Positions 5,268 to 7,336 of a stretch of 7,336 nt of DNA are shown piece after piece. The translations under genes and the position numbers were made by a program. The stretch's first letter is position 1; every line of letters begins with the position of its first letter. Under the pieces are notes generated by a model that ran no database searches, was not told where the DNA came from, and saw nothing but the letters and a program-made list of their open reading frames with translations. The stretch covers positions 1 to 7,336 of the forward strand of contig JACPKO010000018.1 in assembly GCA_016186985.1 (NCBI GenBank), written 5' to 3'. This stretch comes from Candidatus Daviesbacteria bacterium. Its GTDB lineage: Bacteria > Patescibacteriota > Microgenomatia > Daviesbacterales > UBA10151.

Positions 5268-6440
5268 ATGGACAATAATGACCCAAACAATCCAAACCAA
5301 ACTTCAACTCCAGGCACCTTTCCGGCTCAACCTGCACAACCGGCGCAAAACCCCTGGGATGCTCCCGCCAATCCGTCTACGCCAGCTCCTGGGCCATTAA
5401 CTAATTCCAATTGGCCCTCTTCTACTGACTCAAATACTGCACTGGGAGCTTCTTTTCCTCAACTGCCTGTACAACAAAACCAGCCTGATTTTGCTCCGCT
5501 CAAGCCCCAACAGGATATATCTGCTGCAGCACAAAATATTGCGCCTGACCAGCAGGATCCTTTAAACACGGCATTTGCGCCTGTGGCTGATCAGGATCAG
5601 ACAAATCACTTTGCGCCGCCTGAAGCTCCTGTTGTGCCTCCAACAGAAATACCACCTCAGCAACCAATCCAACCTTCGCCTGATACTCCTGATACCGCTG
5701 CCCCAATTGTTGACCAACCGCAAAACCCTATACCAGATATGGGACAGGGTCTTCCGGCAGCTCCTACTGGGGAAGCTCCTAACACTTTTGATCAAAGCAC
5801 ACAAAATCCACAAATACCTTCTTCTAACCAACCCGGTGCACTTGATCTTTCACAGCTTCAGAGTAATACCAATCCTTCGCCTGAGGGTACAACACCCCAA
5901 TCGGGAGCTCCGCTTCCTGAAATGAATCCTGTAGAAAATGCTCCTACTGATTTGTCCCACCTGATTGCCGGGGATGAAGCCCATCAACAACCCGGGGATA
6001 TCTATAATCCTCCGGTTGCTTCAGATCAAACACCGGCAGTTGATGCATCTTCACCCCAACCTGCCCCTGAAGACGGAGTTTCACCTCCGGGCAAACATCT
6101 GAATTTAACTAAGGTCCTGCTTGTAGCTGGAATTCCAATCATACTGATCGTAGCAGCCCTAAGTGCGTATATGATTTTAGGGATTGGCAAGCCGCAGTCA
6201 CAATCCGGGACCCAAACATCATTACCGATCGAGAAAAGCAATCAGACTCCACTCACAAACCCACCCCAGCAAATCGTCGCACCTTTACCGTCTGTGGTCC
6301 CGGAACCTCAAGCAAGCAGTCCGGGCCTTACAACTGCGCCAGAGAGCACATCCAGCGGTTCAACTTTGCCGGGGGCATCAAGTTCACCCAAATCAGCAAT
6401 TGAACAACTTAAAGCAAGACAATCTCCTTCTCCTCTTTAA
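5268..6440 (+). CDS. Pro/Gln-rich single-pass membrane protein of unknown function
   Basis: I do not recognise a family. The 390-residue product has three parts. Residues 1-275 are disordered-looking, rich in P, Q, A, N, S, T and D, with one Lys (K79) and no Arg, so clearly acidic. A hydrophobic helix at about 283-306 (VLLVAGIPIILIVAALSAY and following) is preceded by K276, H277 and K282. A 84-residue P/S/T-rich tail ends in SAIEQLKARQSPSPL. There is no cysteine and no N-terminal signal peptide. The basic residues before the helix suggest the long N-terminal part stays in the cytoplasm and the tail lies outside. PAQPAQPAQ (19-27) is encoded with differing codons, so it is not a fresh DNA duplication. 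An in-frame TAA at 5259-5261 just upstream supports the ATG at 5268. Divergent from secA and convergent with serS, it is probably transcribed alone. A long open frame and biased composition support it as a real gene. Confidence 0.8.
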   Translation: MDNNDPNNPNQTSTPGTFPAQPAQPAQNPWDAPANPSTPAPGPLTNSNWPSSTDSNTALGASFPQLPVQQNQPDFAPLKPQQDISAAAQNIAPDQQDPLNTAFAPVADQDQTNHFAPPEAPVVPPTEIPPQQPIQPSPDTPDTAAPIVDQPQNPIPDMGQGLPAAPTGEAPNTFDQSTQNPQIPSSNQPGALDLSQLQSNTNPSPEGTTPQSGAPLPEMNPVENAPTDLSHLIAGDEAHQQPGDIYNPPVASDQTPAVDASSPQPAPEDGVSPPGKHLNLTKVLLVAGIPIILIVAALSAYMILGIGKPQSQSGTQTSLPIEKSNQTPLTNPPQQIVAPLPSVVPEPQASSPGLTTAPESTSSGSTLPGASSSPKSAIEQLKARQSPSPL

Positions 6441-6448
6441 GGGATTTT

Positions 6449-7336
6449 TTAGACAGGTTTGATCTCGGAGATTCCCATAAAGGGAATTAAAACTTCAGGG
6501 ATTTTAACTGAACCGTCTTCTCTTTGAAAGTTTTCCAACATAGCGATTGGACCTCTTGAGCTAGCCACCAGGGTACCATTTAGAGTATGTGCATATTCAA
6601 TTTTTTCTCCATCCTTAATTCTTATTCCTAAATTCCTTGCCTTGCCTGATAATCTGTAGTATTAGAAGTTGAAGTAATTTCACCATAATCTCCGCGCCCT
6701 GGCATCCAGGCCTCCAAATCAAACTTCTTAACTGCTTGTGCTCCTAAATCTCCGGTGCACTGTTGAATTACACGGTAGGGAATACCAAGGCTTTGCCAGA
6801 ATTCTTCTTCAACCTTCAAAAGCTCTTCATGCATCTTAACGGATTGCTCTGGCGTAGCAAAAACAAACATTTCAACTTTAGAAAATTGATGAACCCGGTA
6901 AAGACCCTTAGAATATTTGCCATATGAGCCTGATTCCATCCTAAAACAATGCGAGAAACCCGCATACTTTTTCGGCATCTCCTTTAAATCTAAAATTTCA
7001 TCGGCATGATAGCCAGCTAATGTAACCTCTGCCGTAGCAATTAAACCCAAATCGGAATCCTCAATTTTGTAAGTTTGAGCTTCCTCCCCTTTTGGTAAAT
7101 AACCTGTCCCTAGATAATATCTTTCTTTTGCCAAATCCGGAGTAACAACTGGAGTAAAACCTCTTTCTGTTAAAAACCGCAGGCCATAATTTACTAAAGC
7201 TATCTCTAAAAGTGCTCCTCCGTTTTTTAAAAAATAAAAGCCAGCTCCGGAAACCTTAGAACCGGCTTCAAAATCTAAAATGTCTAGTAATTTGCCCAGC
7301 TCAACATGATCTTTGGGAGCAAAATCAAATTTTGGC
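6449..7336 (-). CDS. serS: Seryl-tRNA synthetase, 5'-truncated by the window edge and frameshifted near the 3' end
   Basis: Class II synthetase that activates serine with ATP and charges tRNA-Ser in the cytosol. About 293 residues are visible of a usual 420-430; the N-terminal coiled-coil tRNA-binding arm is off the right edge. Seen in order: FDFAPKDHVELGKLLDILDFE, KVSGAGFYFLKN, GTGYLPK, ATAEVTL with HADEIL, motif 2 (FRMESGS ... GLYRVHQFSKVEM), TGDLGAQAVKKFDLEAWMPGRGDYGEI, then SNTTDYQAR. Here the frame breaks: translation would stop at a TAG at 6628-6630. The remaining 62 codons (6452-6637, RNLGIRIK, motif 3 region TLVASSRGPIAMLEN, ending SEIKPV) continue in another frame to a TAA at 6449-6451. 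Removing one copy of a duplicated 5-base unit restores QARNLGIR, aligning with the family QARRLNIR. The in-frame TTG at 7134 is internal, not a start. As printed the gene would lose motif 3 and be inactive, so an assembly or population variant is likely. Confidence 0.96.
6635..6646. repeat. 5-bp tandem duplication that breaks the serS frame
   Basis: The plus strand reads CCTTG-CCTTG-CC. With a single CCTTG the serS frame runs through QARNLGIR without gap or extra residue relative to the family; with two copies it meets a TAG at 6628-6630. The duplication is the simplest explanation of the frameshift. Confidence 0.85.

Noticed and set aside
6438..6451. Bidirectional terminator in the 8-base gap between the Pro-rich gene and serS
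   Set aside because: There is a run of six T on the plus strand but no stem directly before it.
5500..6462. Several overlapping open frames on both strands within the Pro/Gln-rich gene
   Set aside because: They lie wholly or almost wholly inside 5268-6440, have Arg- or Leu-rich translations typical of reading Pro/Gln codons out of frame, and show no motifs.
6471..6487. ATTCCC/GGGAAT hairpin as terminator between the convergent genes
   Set aside because: It lies within serS codons, has a 6-bp stem and no following T-run on either strand.
6628..6660. Programmed ribosomal frameshift in serS
   Set aside because: A -1 shift could rejoin the frames but there is no X XXY YYZ slippery heptamer, and it would insert two residues absent from the family. 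The 5-base duplication explains the break exactly.
7132..7134. TTG at 7134 as a serS start codon
   Set aside because: The frame upstream remains open to the window edge and encodes conserved SerS sequence (KFDFAPKDHVELGKLL, KVSGAGFYFLKN), so the codon is an internal Leu.

Overview
The window is most likely a fragment of a Patescibacteria (Candidate Phyla Radiation) genome, perhaps near the Microgenomates. This rests on A+T-rich coding DNA, a SecA with an extra segment after its nucleotide-binding motifs, a fused RnfD-like/flavin reductase protein, a Pro/Gln-rich single-span protein, and gene starts without Shine-Dalgarno sequences. The assignment is inference from protein style, since no marker such as 16S rRNA is present. 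Visible genes end in TAA or TAG, and none needs a reassigned codon.

Layout: positions 1-676 hold the first 225 codons of an NAD(P)H-hydrate dehydratase (nnrD), minus strand, running off the left edge. Six bases upstream of it, 683-2182 (minus) encodes a 499-residue fusion of an RnfD/NqrB-like membrane domain with a ferredoxin-NADP reductase-type FAD/NAD domain. A 171-base gap with repeats separates this from secA (2354-5185, minus), which is complete with a SEC-C zinc tail. Divergent from secA across 82 bases is a 390-residue Pro/Gln-rich membrane-anchored protein of unknown function (5268-6440, plus). It converges, with an 8-base gap, on serS (6449-7336, minus), which enters from the right edge without its N-terminus and is broken by a 5-base tandem duplication.

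How the genes relate: secA and serS are housekeeping genes (protein export, tRNA-Ser charging). The fusion protein and nnrD form a likely two-gene unit around pyridine nucleotides: one oxidises or reduces NAD(P)H at the membrane, the other repairs damaged (hydrated) NAD(P)H. The Pro-rich protein has no assignable role.

Most notable observations: (1) the secA 3' end, encoding CHYPN, recurs twice downstream of its stop, once with its own stop and only third-base changes, and the secA frame stays open 55 codons beyond the TAG; (2) the RnfD-like domain appears to lack the flavinylation threonine motif; (3) a 4 x 7-base tandem repeat and a perfect palindrome lie inside the SecA linker; (4) serS is disrupted by a clean 5-base duplication. 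I see no tRNA, rRNA, CRISPR array or insertion sequence, and no gene-free stretch over 300 bases.
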